DNA from: Pelodera strongyloides
Lineage: Eukaryota > Nematoda > Chromadorea > Rhabditida > Rhabditidae
Assembly: GCA_036852015.1 (NCBI GenBank)
Contig: JAANDG010000251.1
Span: 124,001 to 188,000, forward strand
Reading direction: 5' to 3'
DNA: 64,000 bases
Shown here: positions 36,117 through 46,882 of the stretch, one piece after another
Layout of the letters: each line of letters opens with the position of its first letter
Position numbering within the stretch: position 1 is the first letter of the stretch
Position numbers and translations under genes: made by a program
The notes under the pieces: generated by a model
Told to the model about the DNA's origin: nothing
Seen by the model: the letters and a program-made list of their open reading frames with translations, nothing else
Databases searched by the model: none

Positions 36117-37573
36117 ATGGCCGATCCTGTTGCTGATTTTTTGGCCAGAGAGCAAGACATGCTGGCGGAAATTGAGGGTGGAGCTGCTCCGCCTGCCGCT
36201 CCCGGTGAGTATTTTAGAAGGGATTTCTTTTTATGAACGTTTTTTTTACTTTTAACCGTTTGAGTCTGATTCTTGTAGATCCATGTGTGCCATTTCTTCG
36301 CGTACGTCTATTATCTTGGATAAGCTTTTTGCCAAGATGCATAGCTGTTTCACTAGTAGTAGTGGTCCTTCCCTTTATTGCTTGTTAGTGTCGCACTCAT
36401 AGCCCCTACATCCGATCTTTACACTTTCGCAGCTTACCTCGTCTTTCCTAGCTTTGATTCTACTAATGTTGTTTTGGATGTTATTGCGTTTGAAGGGGAA
36501 TTTCATGTTATCTTTCGTTGGTTGGCATGTAGGTTCTGTTATTGTGATTAGTATATGACGTCGTAAGAACCTGTATTGTATGTAAGAGCTGAACGAGATG
36601 GCTGAAAATGATTTATTTGTACCATTTATTTTGTTAAAGCGGTTGGTTTGTGATTGCGGCTTTTACTTTTCGTATCTTATATTTCATACCCTTCCAGCTC
36701 AGAAAATTAGCATACAGTGTCTGTAATACGTTTCAAAACCATATGTCATGCCGCTTTAACCCGCCCAGGTTCAAATAGTCCACCATATTGATTGTCTCCT
36801 TGCAGCAGACGCGCCACAAATGTCACCCAACTCCGACCATGCATCCGAGGGTTTTGAGATTGTTAACTCATCAGAGAGTAGGCTATCTCGTTCGGTTTTT
36901 TATTCAGTGTGATTTTATTGGGATCATTCATTTGGTGACGGGACTTACAATAATTAATTTCTTATGGCAAATGTGCAAATGCAGTCTGGCTTGGCTGTGT
37001 TATCCTTTGGGGCTCGGGATTCGCTGTTTTCACTGCCCTTTCACTTAGTCACTTTCACCTCAGTGTATGTGCGTCTCATTTTCTTAATGCGTGCTTTCCT
37101 AGCCCTGGATGTGTTTGAAGTTGAGAATTTTAACACTGACGAAAATTAATTGTTACATTGACTAAAACAAGTCTACCTTGTACCTTATAGGTTAAAACAA
37201 TTTTTTTTTGGAAAAAATGGTTCTTGCACATTTGGATTTAGTCGATTTATTCACTGCGTAATTGGTTTAGAGTTCAAGACGTATATACTAAAAAATGCAT
37301 CCTGTAATTTGAAAACGTCTGGTATGGTAGCATCTAATTGTGCCCTTTTCGTAATACTATTTCAACATCCATATTTTTAGCCGCCCCCGCTGACAATATA
37401 GAGGATGATTTCGGTGCTATGGCCGTTGGTGACCCGGCTCCCCTGGCCGCCCCTGTGGTGCCCGCTCTCGGGCAAATCTCGGGCGCTGACTCGGGAGTAG
37501 ACCTCGCTGGTATGGACCTAGGAGGTGGAGCTGCCCAGCCTGGTTGGTTTTGGTTTTCAATTTTAATTTGTGT

Positions 37574-37622
<49 letters not shown>

Positions 37623-40600
37623 GCCCTTTTATTGTTTGCGTTTTGTAACTGTGATGAGTTATTCCAATAAACTTTGAGCGCTAATGTCACTATCCCAACC
37701 CACGAGCTTAGTTATCATTTCAGAATAAATGCATCCTTATTATTTTTCCCGACACGCAAAAGGGAGGATAATAAACAAACACAAACATAATCAGAACCTG
37801 GAACCTTCTTCGATGTTCATGATTTACAGTGCTCAATTTTAGCGGCTGCTAACCACTCGAGTGGGCCCTCTCCAGTTATGAATGGGGGCAGTGGGTCGTC
37901 TGGGCCTTCTCCCATCCCGGCCTTCCCTAAGATTGAGGCCGAGAATATCAGAAAGTGGAGAGAGCAACAGCAGAGAATGCTAGAGCAGAAAGGTGGGATT
38001 TTACTTCCTTTTTTTTGCGTGTTTTTGGTTTTGGAAAGGTTGGCTTTTATATTACATGCATGGTTGAAGCTTGAAGCTCCGAATGTATTTTAACATCGTT
38101 TCAGTGCGGGTAGATTATCGCCTTTCTTTATGCGAAAGTATGCCTTCTGCATATTAGCTTAGAAGTAATAGCAATATGTAATCATTGATTGAGAATTGAG
38201 AAGTTAACAATGTTGTATTGTTTGGCAATTTTTTTGACCGTCCTTGTATGGGAGTCTTTTTCAACTGACTGATTTGTTTTGTTTATTCTTTCAAATTTAA
38301 ACTTAAAGTAAGACCAGATTGACTCTGTCCACTTTCATTTAATTAATTTTTGACATATTGGCTTTTGGGCACTAAGCTAAACAGACTCATCTACACCGGA
38401 GGCCGTATTCAACAACACGCAGGGAGCCCTCCCTGGGGCCTCCCCAGGGAGCTAAAAGAGTGCGAGAGCAGAAGGGATTCAGAGCGCTCGTGAGCCTAGG
38501 GGGGGGGGGGCTCCCTGTATACGGCCTCTGACTTACGCCCTGGTACATATACTGATGGAAATAAAACTTTAGATGCGGATGAGGAGCGTAAAAAGGAGGA
38601 CTGGCGTGCACAGGCAAAGAGAGAACTCGAAGATTGGTACCAACAAAAGGAGGCCACCTTGCAGAAGACCAAGGAGAATAACAAGTGGGTGACATGTTAT
38701 TATTTATTTATTTTTATATATTTTAGTGTGTTGTGAATTTTTGATCATTTTCTCGTTGAGCGTTTACTTTCTCACCACTGGATTTTCCTGTTCCTGTCCT
38801 GTTCTCTCGTTTCTTCATGACTATTGACTATTCGTTTGTTTTTAATTTTTATATTAAGAGTAAGTAAGAAACGCGACATCCGCTTTCCTCCTGTTTAATT
38901 TCCTTATTTCCTATGTCCTATGCAGTATACAACGTTGTTTGACATTTATCTGTGAGACTGTGTAAGCAAACGCAACAGAAAAGCAACATATAGTATTCAT
39001 AATTTTGTATATTTGGTGACTTATGACTATAATTGGAGGGTTTTTAATACACGGCGTCGCTAACTAGAAGTATTGTAATACACTTTCTTTTCCGTCTGAT
39101 ATCAACCTAACAGTAGGTTATAGGTAGGAAGCGACTTCCTTTTTTATCTTAAACCTACTTGTTTTTCTTGTAATTGATATTTATGTTTGTAGTTTGTGGT
39201 CTTGATTTCTTTGATGGAAACAATGCTCCTGTAGGTGGGATATGGGAATGCTCCTGTAGGTGGGATATGGGATGTGTGAGACGCTGGTTGGCCATGTAAA
39301 GTGCTATGTTTCACAATAGTGGTAATAACGAAACTTATGCGCTCGATACACAGATCGTATCTATTTGTTCTGTTAAGTTCTCGGGTTTGTTTTATTTGGT
39401 TTGTATTTATGATACCTCGGGTCATGAGAACATATCTCAATTCATGTTGTGAACAATCAATCTATTGTGCCCTATTGCTTATAAACACTAGGGTATCATA
39501 TCAAATTTCATCACGTCACGAAACGACGCTGGCGTTGTGGTTTGTGACGTCATATCTCGTCTCCTTTCTTTATTTACTTCACATTAGTATGTAAATGTAA
39601 TTCTGAGGGAGCCCTTAATCCACGGGCGTTGCCAAACTTCGCTAATGATTGTAACTGTTAGGGAGTAACGTATTCTATTAGTTTCCCTAACAGTGATATA
39701 ATTAGGTTGTCTAGGAAAGTTGTTATGACAGACATTATGCTCATTAGCATACCAATAACTAGCTACTTATACCAGCGCCCTAGACAATGTAATCAGATCA
39801 GGTCAGAGCCTCAGGCCTCAGCTCTGTTCCTTCGACTCTTCTATCGTCTCGTGTACAATAAAGGTTTGGAATATCTACTGTGTGCCGACATACCACTCTA
39901 CAACAACTGGCGTTCAGCATTCCGACTGTAACTGGCGCTCGGATCGGACTCGAATTTCGAAATTCGGAAAAGGTTGGTTACACAGTTTATTTTCAGTTGA
40001 TTCTCTCGTGTTGGCCTTGCTTTCCTTGATTCGATGGCGCCGGCAAAGGAGTCTGCTGCTGCTGCTGGTGGTCAAGATGCAATCGTCGAGCTGCTGGCTG
40101 CTCAACAGAAGATGATGGAGATGCTGGTCGCGTCGAATCAGAAGATGGAAGCAGACGCTGCTAAAAGGGACGAGGCAGCAAGGCAGCGAGAAGAGGTTCT
40201 ACTCCAACGATTGGAACGGATGACAGGAACGACTTCGGGTACTGTTTCAGATGCTGCTACGGTGTCTGCCGCTTTGGCAAGCCGTATCGTGGTGTTTGAA
40301 TTCGACGAGGAGGCTGGATGCACATTCGAGAAGTGGGTGGCACGCTTTGAGGATGTGGTCAAGCAGGAAGGATCGTCGCTGGCGGAGGCGGATAGGACTA
40401 GTTTGCTCGTCAGCAAGCTGGATTCAAGAAGCTACGCGATGTTCGTCGATCACATTCTACCGAAGAAACCGACCGACTTGGCTTATGAAGACACCAAGAA
40501 GGTTTTGGAGGAGCTCTTTGGTGAGAAAGTCTCGTTGTTTCGAAGGAGGTTCAACGCATTCCGTGTCGTGAAGGAGGAGACCGAGGACTTCAAATCGTAC

Positions 40601-43600
40601 GCTGTGCGCGTAAATCAACTACATGAGAGAGGACGAGTGAAGGAAATGTCGGAGGACGACTTCAAGTGTATGTTGTTTGTGGCAGGACTTCAGGAAAACA
40701 AGTGGAAGGAGCTACGCAAAAGGCTCATACGTCGACTCGAGATCGCTGATGGTGTGAAACTCAAGGATCTTGTCGCTGAGTGTGAATTGTCGATGTCGCT
40801 TGTGAAGATGCTGAGGTACACGAACAAGGAACAGTCGTCGTCGCTCCAGTGTATCACGGAAACAGGAAGAAACCAAAGAAGTTCACTACATCACATGGAT
40901 ACCCTAGCAAGGATCACCGTGAGTCAAAGAATTCTTCGGTTAAAGGTAACTGTTTTTTCGTGTGGTAAACCTGGTCATTGGTCTAACAGCTGCCCTACTG
41001 GAAAGAAGAAAGTTAAAGCTGTTGTGAAGTTGAACAAGGTCGACAATTGCCGGAAGAAGGTCACGGTGAGGATTGGGAATCAAGAGGTCGTGATGCAATT
41101 GGATACCGGAGCGGACGTTACGATTATCGATCGCAGGATATGGGGACGCTTGGGTTCGCCGTCGCTCATGGAATCTACTGTGGATCTACGTGCCGCAAAT
41201 GGATCGGCTATTGAAGTCGATGGAACGTTCGATACTGTGTTCAACATCAAAGGATTCGAAGGAAAAGGTCGTTGTTATGTAACTAAGAATATTAGGCTCT
41301 TAGGAATGGAGTGGATTGACCAATTGCCGCCATTTCGGGAGGCATTCGAGGCAACTTGCTGTGCTGTTGGAACTGCAGACAATTTGGAAGACCAACTACA
41401 AAGGAATCACCCGGACGTGTTCAAGGAAGAACTCGGAAGATGTACGAAGATGTGTGCTGAACTGGTTCTGAGGAAGGACGCGAAGCCTGTCTTTGTGCCG
41501 AAGCGAGGAGTACCGTTCGCGGTGGAGGAACTTGTGGACAAAGAGTTGGATCGTTTGGTGAGTCTGGGAGTTTTGACACCTGTTAGCTACAGTAAGTGGG
41601 CCGCACCAATTGTGACTGTTCGGAAGAAAACCGGTGCTGTGAGGATTTGTGCAGACTACAGTACTGGATTGAACGATGCATTGGAGCTCAACCGTCATCC
41701 GCTGCCTACACCGGAAGAAATATTCACGAAGCTGAATGGAGGAATCGTGTTTTCGCAGATCGACTTGAGGGATGCTTATCTACAAATCGAGATGGCTGAG
41801 GACAGCAAGGAGCTGTTAACAATCAACACGAAACGAGGACTCTTCCGCTATAAACGACTACCATTTGGGGTGAAGTCTGCCCCGGGAATTTTCCAAGGAA
41901 TCATGGACAACCTGATTGCTGGAGTAGATGGATGTGCTGCCTACCTGGATGACATCGTCGTATGTGGCCGAAATAAGGAGGAGCATGACAGAAATATCCA
42001 TCGCCTCTTCAAGAGAATCGAAGATTTTGGGATTCGAGTACGTCTGGAGAAGTGCTCGTTCGCCAAGGAGAGGATCAAGTTCTTGGGATTTATCGTGGAT
42101 CGTCACGGCCGACGTCCAGATCCGGAAAGAACCTCAGCAATAGCAAGGATGCCCGCACCGAGAAACATACAAGAACTGGGATCGTTCTTGGGTATGGTTT
42201 CATTTTATTCGTCTTTCGTTAAAGAGATGCGTACAATGCGCGCGCCATTGGATGCTCTAAGGAAGAAGGACACAAAGTTTGTCTGGACTGAGGAGTGCGA
42301 GGATGTGTTCAATCGATTGAAGAAAACCATCGACTCAGATCTCCTACTCTGCCATTATGATCCGAAGCTGCCGATTATTGTTGCTGCCGATGCGAGTGAA
42401 CAAGGAATTGGAGCTGTGATCACCCATCGATTCCCGGATGGGACGGAGAAAGCTATCTGTCATGCTAGCCGTGCCCTAACAAGTGCAGAGAAGAACTACA
42501 GTCAGACGGAGAAGGAAGGACTGGCTCTGGTGTTTGCAGTTCGTAAGTTTCATCGCTACATTTATGGTAGAAGAATTACGTTGCTAACAGATCACCGTCC
42601 CCTACTCAGCATATTCGGGAGCAAGAAAGGAGTGCCAGCACACACTGCGAATAGACTTCAGCGTTGGTCGCTGCAGTTATTGGGATACGATTTCGATATC
42701 CAGTACCGATCTACAACTTCGTTCGGACAAGCAGATGCACTCTCCCGTCTTATCGCCTCAAGCACGTCACCGGATGAGGATGTCGTCATCGCAAGGGTCG
42801 AAGCCGATATCGCCGCCGTGTTGGAGGAAACAACAAGCCGATTGCCAGTGTCGCTGAAGGACATTCAAGACGCAACGGAGAAGGATTTCACTTTACCAAT
42901 TGTCATCGAGGCATTGAAATCTGGTAAGTGGCCTCATTGTCTTCCTGGTTCAGCATTGTTTAACTTCAGAAGTCAACAGAATCAACTGACCGTTAAGGAT
43001 AATTGTATTTTCCTTGGTCAACGGGTTGTCGTACCTCGACAGCTCCGTGGTAGGATTCTGAAAATGCTGCATGATGGACACCCAGGACAGACAAGAATGA
43101 AGCTTCTCGCACGCACTTATGTCTACTGGATCGGAATGGATACGGACATCGACAAGACCGTCAAAGGATGTGTCAACTGCCAGCGCGCAGCCAAGATGCC
43201 CGTGAAGACTGAACTGACCCCATGGCCTGAAACGAATCGTCCTATGGAGAGGATTCACATCGATTTCGCCGGACCCCAGGATGGAAGAATGTTTCTGGTC
43301 GTCGTGGATTCCTACTCTCGTTGGCCTGAGATTGTTGAAATGAAGACAACAACCGCCAGCGCAACGATTACTCAGCTGGAGTGTATTTTTGCCAGATTTG
43401 GTTACCCTGATACACTTGTTTCGGATAATGGAAGCCAGTTCACATCGAGAGAATTCGAAGACTACTGCCGTCAGAATGGAATCAAGCACCTTCGTTCATC
43501 ACCGTTTCACCCGCCAATCTAATGGATTGGCGGAGCGCTTTGTCGATACGTTGAAGAGAGCGCTACTGAAAATGAAGGGAGAAGTAAGTACCAGTATGGC

Positions 43601-45357
43601 ACTACAGAAGTTCTTGATGACATACCGTTCGACGCCATGCCCGTCTACGAAAGGACAACGATCACCAAGTGAGTTATTCATAGGTCGAAAGCTTAACTAC
43701 TCCTATCTCTCGCCTTGTAAATAGATCTAAGGATGTCGTTCGTCTGCAAGGAAGTAAGACGAAGATGGCACAGGAATACAATCGCCGTCATGGAGCACAG
43801 AAGAAGAAGTTCAATATCGATGAATGTGTCTACGCGCGTGACTACCGTCAGCCGTCGAAGCCATCGTGGACTCCAGGACGCGTTGTGAAGACCCGTGGAA
43901 GATCAATGTACGACGTGGAGATCAGCAATGGAATTGTATGGAGACGCCATGCAAATCAACTCCGTCCGAGAAGCTGTGAGGATGCCGTGAAGATATTCTG
44001 TGAAGAATTCGACATCGAGCCGAAGCCAAAGGACCCCGAAGTTGATGATGCTGCCCCCGACGTGTTCACGGATCTGCCATCGACACTGGATCGAATGCTA
44101 GAGGATCGCACCCAGGACGAGACAACGCCGCCGACGTCGCCGCTGCCGGATCGACCCAGGAGGACTCGTCAACCAACCAGAAGATTAATTGTAGATCCGT
44201 CTAAGCAAACTTACTCTCTTAATTAAGAAGGGAGATGTTAGGGAGTAACGTATTCTATTAGTTTCCCTAACAGTGATATAATTAGGTTGTCTAGGAAAGT
44301 TGTTATGACAGACATTATGCTCATTAGCATACCAATAACTAGCTACTTATACCAGCGCCCTAGACAATGTAATCAGATCAGGTCAGAGCCTCAGGCCTCA
44401 GCTCTGTTCCTTCGACTCTTCTATCGTCTCGTGTACAATAAAGGTTTGGAATATCTACTGTGTGCCGACATACCACTCTACAACAGTAACAATTACCTGT
44501 TACCTTTGCCTGCCATGTGTATGCGATTTGCGATCCTAAAATCATTCTTTGATGTTTCGACATGTGCTCTTGTTAGAGGAGGATATAATGTTCTTGTGAT
44601 GAGTGCACAGACGAAAGCAATAAAGAAAGAGGGAGAGAGAGAGTGGGAGAGAGAAAGATAGAAGAGGGAGAGAGCGAGAGAGCACAGAGCAGTGTCGGAA
44701 AGACCTGCTCTAAACGAACATCCTGTAACACCCGCCCGCCGGCGCAGTCTATGTAAAGAAAGAAGCTTTTGAAATAGGGACTAGAGTCCAGACTTGGGGG
44801 GGGGACGTTCTTGTCTTTCAATCGAGAATTATTATTGATTATGATAATGAATGATAGGTAGGCTAATTGGATCCATGATTGGAGCGGAAATATTCTAATT
44901 TGTAGACATGATAAATTGAACAGCTAGGTTATGTTACGATTGCTTTACTGTGGAGTTTTTTGCGTTGTCAATTTCAAGTTAGCAGAAAGCATTCACCAGG
45001 GGATAAACCTATACGTAAAATTTGATACGTTGATACGGACCACCTCCAGACCAGACCATCCCGTAGGCTGTTGCAATGTTGCAAATTTGATTAAATGTAT
45101 ATTTGCTACAGTAATGTCCGGACACTCAGATACCACGTTTGTTTAAGTGCGCATATATATTATATCCTGTTACCATTGTATTTGATTGCAGGAAGATGGA
45201 GTCTGAGTATGCGGCGCAACGCGAGCGTGAGCAGGGCAGCGAGGCCGCTTGGGAGGAGATCGCCAAGTTGTGCGAGGCCAAACCCAAGGCTGGCGTGAAG
45301 GATGTGACCAGGATGAAGAGTCTGCTCCTCGTGCTCAAAGAGCATCAGAACAAGTGA
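36117..45357 (+). CDS. clic-1: Clathrin light chain
   Basis: Exons 36117-36204, 36806-36877, 37381-37542, 37843-37992, 38573-38684 and 45192-45357 encode 249 residues with consistent phases. The protein binds clathrin heavy chain and regulates coat assembly on vesicles. The N-terminus MADPVADFLAREQDMLAEIE matches the conserved light-chain start. The middle (residues about 55-125) is Ala/Gly/Pro/Ser-rich linker with an IEDDFG acidic motif. From IRKWREQQQ through DWRAQAKRELEDWYQQK to residue about 195 is the heavy-chain-binding coiled coil. The C-terminus (AAWEEIAKLCEAKPK, then DVTRMKSLLLVLKE) is the conserved trimerisation-side tail. It is slightly longer than the C. elegans protein, because of the linker. 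The last intron is 6.5 kb and holds a complete LTR retrotransposon in the same orientation. The symbol assumes one-to-one orthology with C. elegans. Confidence 0.95.
36634..36759. mobile_element. MITE, second TTAAAGCGG subfamily, in clathrin light chain intron 1
   Basis: Ends TTAAAGCGG and CCGCTTTAA, with an internal ACGTTTCAAAACCATATGTC motif typical of a related subfamily also seen at 58714-58842. Non-coding. Confidence 0.65.
37575..37621 (+). repeat. Homopolymer of 47 T
   Basis: An uninterrupted T tract starting 32 bases into clathrin light chain intron 3. Its true length is unreliable in any assembly. Confidence 0.95.
38396..38528 (+). repeat. MITE-like repeat, copy 2 (first copy 23445-23562)
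   Basis: Complete copy with ends GAGGCCGTAT and ATACGGCCTC as inverted repeats, lying 45 bases before clathrin light chain exon 5. It contains a run of G near 38500. Confidence 0.75.
39656..39905 (+). repeat. 5' LTR, 250 bp
   Basis: Begins TGTTAGGGAG and ends CTACAACA. It contains an AATAAA at 39857-39862. The first nine bases (39656-39664) are the exact reverse complement of 39684-39692, giving a hairpin at the LTR edge. Identical to 44236-44485. Confidence 0.97.
40034..43522 (+). CDS. Retrotransposon Gag-Pol, main open frame
   Basis: A 1,162-codon frame. Residues about 1-90 form an Ala/Glu/Gln-rich helical N-terminus and about 95-255 a capsid-like region. A zinc knuckle (FSCGKPGHWSNSC) lies near residue 310 without its first Cys in this frame. 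The aspartic protease has LDTGAD near 355, the reverse transcriptase spans about 500-700 with YLDD near 637, and RNase H has AADASEQG near 785. The integrase has HDGHPGQ and CVNC of the HHCC finger near 1013-1050 and catalytic DFAG and SDNGSQF near 1076 and 1130. Residues about 257-309 appear to be read in the wrong frame between two compensating indels. The frame ends prematurely inside the integrase core. Composition (GC near 50 percent) differs from the AT-rich surroundings. Confidence 0.93.
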   Translation: MAPAKESAAAAGGQDAIVELLAAQQKMMEMLVASNQKMEADAAKRDEAARQREEVLLQRLERMTGTTSGTVSDAATVSAALASRIVVFEFDEEAGCTFEKWVARFEDVVKQEGSSLAEADRTSLLVSKLDSRSYAMFVDHILPKKPTDLAYEDTKKVLEELFGEKVSLFRRRFNAFRVVKEETEDFKSYAVRVNQLHERGRVKEMSEDDFKCMLFVAGLQENKWKELRKRLIRRLEIADGVKLKDLVAECELSMSLVKMLRYTNKEQSSSLQCITETGRNQRSSLHHMDTLARITVSQRILRLKVTVFSCGKPGHWSNSCPTGKKKVKAVVKLNKVDNCRKKVTVRIGNQEVVMQLDTGADVTIIDRRIWGRLGSPSLMESTVDLRAANGSAIEVDGTFDTVFNIKGFEGKGRCYVTKNIRLLGMEWIDQLPPFREAFEATCCAVGTADNLEDQLQRNHPDVFKEELGRCTKMCAELVLRKDAKPVFVPKRGVPFAVEELVDKELDRLVSLGVLTPVSYSKWAAPIVTVRKKTGAVRICADYSTGLNDALELNRHPLPTPEEIFTKLNGGIVFSQIDLRDAYLQIEMAEDSKELLTINTKRGLFRYKRLPFGVKSAPGIFQGIMDNLIAGVDGCAAYLDDIVVCGRNKEEHDRNIHRLFKRIEDFGIRVRLEKCSFAKERIKFLGFIVDRHGRRPDPERTSAIARMPAPRNIQELGSFLGMVSFYSSFVKEMRTMRAPLDALRKKDTKFVWTEECEDVFNRLKKTIDSDLLLCHYDPKLPIIVAADASEQGIGAVITHRFPDGTEKAICHASRALTSAEKNYSQTEKEGLALVFAVRKFHRYIYGRRITLLTDHRPLLSIFGSKKGVPAHTANRLQRWSLQLLGYDFDIQYRSTTSFGQADALSRLIASSTSPDEDVVIARVEADIAAVLEETTSRLPVSLKDIQDATEKDFTLPIVIEALKSGKWPHCLPGSALFNFRSQQNQLTVKDNCIFLGQRVVVPRQLRGRILKMLHDGHPGQTRMKLLARTYVYWIGMDTDIDKTVKGCVNCQRAAKMPVKTELTPWPETNRPMERIHIDFAGPQDGRMFLVVVDSYSRWPEIVEMKTTTASATITQLECIFARFGYPDTLVSDNGSQFTSREFEDYCRQNGIKHLRSSPFHPPI
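43510..44226 (+). pseudogene. Frameshifted C-terminal part of the integrase
   Basis: The integrase continues in frame 3 from about 43510 to a stop at 43722-43724 (SNGLAERFVDTLKRALLKMK motif and the core's end). It then moves to frame 1 from about 43728 to 44226, a basic region with a GRVVKTRGRSMYDVE chromodomain-like or GPY/F-type module and an acidic, Pro-rich tail ending YSLN. Two single-step frame changes are therefore needed relative to the main frame, so the protein as read is interrupted. The damage could be real or an assembly error. Confidence 0.85.
44236..44485 (+). repeat. 3' LTR, 250 bp
   Basis: Identical to the 5' LTR. Its AATAAA lies at 44437-44442. It is followed by the target-site copy GTAAC at 44486-44490. 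Confidence 0.97.
44630..44690 (+). repeat. (GA)-rich microsatellite
   Basis: Interrupted GAGA tract in the last clathrin light chain intron, right of the retrotransposon. Confidence 0.85.
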
Positions 45358-46882
45358 GCAAGTATGTGGGGAGTTTTTCTTATGATGTAGGGTACAGTGA
45401 CAAGGGTAGGGTTTTTACGCTAAAGGAAAATCAGTCAGCGGTAAGTGGACAACTTTAGGCTTTAGGGGGAGAATAAATAGGCTAGGCATTAAATTTGCCA
45501 TATTATGCGTATATGTGTGTGCGTCTCACGCGTATTTATTATTATTATGTATCTGTTAGTATGTAGATTTGGATTTCAGGGCTACGGAAGCTTAATTCTA
45601 CAATGGGTTTGCCGAATTGATTTTGAAAGGATATAAAATATTTTCTTTTCTTGAAGTTATTTTGACTTATTGTGCAAGACATTCATAATATTACCTATTT
45701 TTTTCTGGTTCCTTTCAAGTGTATCTGATATTTATTTAGTAAACCAGCAAGAAACCTCCTTTTATTTCTTTTGCTACATTCGAATATTATTCTTTTTCTA
45801 AAATATATATTTTTTAATTAATTACTTTATTTTTCCGTTTGCATGTATGCACTTCACTTGAATGATTTTGCATGTCTGTAATAGTATCTATTGGTAGATG
45901 ACGTAAATACTTGGATTTGAAATGTTTATTGCACACAAGTTTTTTGGTTTTCATTGTCCATTTTAGTACCATAAGTAAGATGCACTTTGTATTTGTACGA
46001 TAGAAGCATTGTAATTGTGTGAATGAATAATTTATTATTTCACCATTAATCGGTGTATCAATGTGATATTTCCCCCACAAAGAAAGAGTTTAATCATTGT
46101 AAAGACTGGAATTAGTTGGCGAAGGAAGCGACGGAACCTTTACGTTTTATTTATTTACCTTTTTTGTAAAATATTGATATTGAGTTCATTTTATGTTGTG
46201 GGTTGTGAAACATAGCAGAAAAGAGCAATGGAGTAAAGTAAGACCGGATATGTATCCTTGATTGCTTGTTCTCTTTTTTTTATTCCCGAATAAAGTGTTC
46301 ATGGTTGTTGTATTGTATTGTATTGATTGTGAAGTGACGAACGATGCACAACGTGGGTTTGAAAGCACATTTTTTTGATACACGCATGGAGTGTCTAAAG
46401 CGATGTGTAAAGTGATTAGTGAAAATGCACAGAAGGCCTAAATTTGCATATAATACATGCGAATGCGGTTGTTTTTCAAATCATGTGTCCGCTTCAAGTT
46501 TAGTCTACCATGTTTATGCAGTAGATCGAGTGGTTTCTTTACATATAGTGAAGCGTGAGTGCCGCCCACAGTTGCTTGTAATGGATTTTTATTTTTGTCA
46601 ATAATGATTATCACGCGAGATGTGTTTACGTTGTAAGAACTGAACTATGTGTTAAATATAGTTGTTATTTAGTGTTTCGAAATAAAATTGTTTTGACAAT
46701 TGAAATACTGGCTGGATTAAGCTAAAAGGCGTTGTTATTCGCGACCATGTATGACCTCTATATTTGGACCAATCTAGCGCATTTCTCGCTTACAAACTTG
46801 ACAGCTTATTTATGTATACTACTTCATACTGTAATGTTTAGTTGCTGCTGCTGGTACCTTGTAATTACTATCATATGTAACG
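45358..46882. other. Intergenic region between clathrin light chain and the coiled-coil gene
   Basis: An AATAAA at 45472-45477, 115 bases after the clathrin light chain stop, is the likely poly(A) signal. The remaining 1.4 kb is AT-rich with no supported gene and no obvious inverted repeats. It is too long for a typical nematode operon gap. Confidence 0.6.

Larger units (their letters stand above)
39656..44485 (+). mobile_element. Complete LTR retrotransposon, Ty3/gypsy type, with damaged pol
   Basis: The 4,830 bp element is flanked by the 5 bp direct repeat GTAAC at 39651-39655 and 44486-44490. Both LTRs are 250 bp, begin TGTTA, end CAACA and are identical base for base. A primer-binding-site candidate starting TGGCG lies two bases after the 5' LTR (39908). 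A polypurine tract (AAGAAGGGAGA, 44225-44235) abuts the 3' LTR. The internal order is gag, protease, reverse transcriptase, RNase H, integrase, which is Ty3/gypsy order. No envelope-like frame is present. It is inserted in the last intron of clathrin light chain in sense orientation. Confidence 0.97.

Noticed and set aside
37338..37670. 110-codon frame through a poly-Phe run
   Set aside because: Only its first half is clathrin light chain exon 3; the poly-Phe part is the T tract of the intron.
40138..43489. Several minus-strand frames across the retrotransposon
   Set aside because: Shadows of the Gag-Pol reading; GC-rich coding sequence often leaves such frames open.
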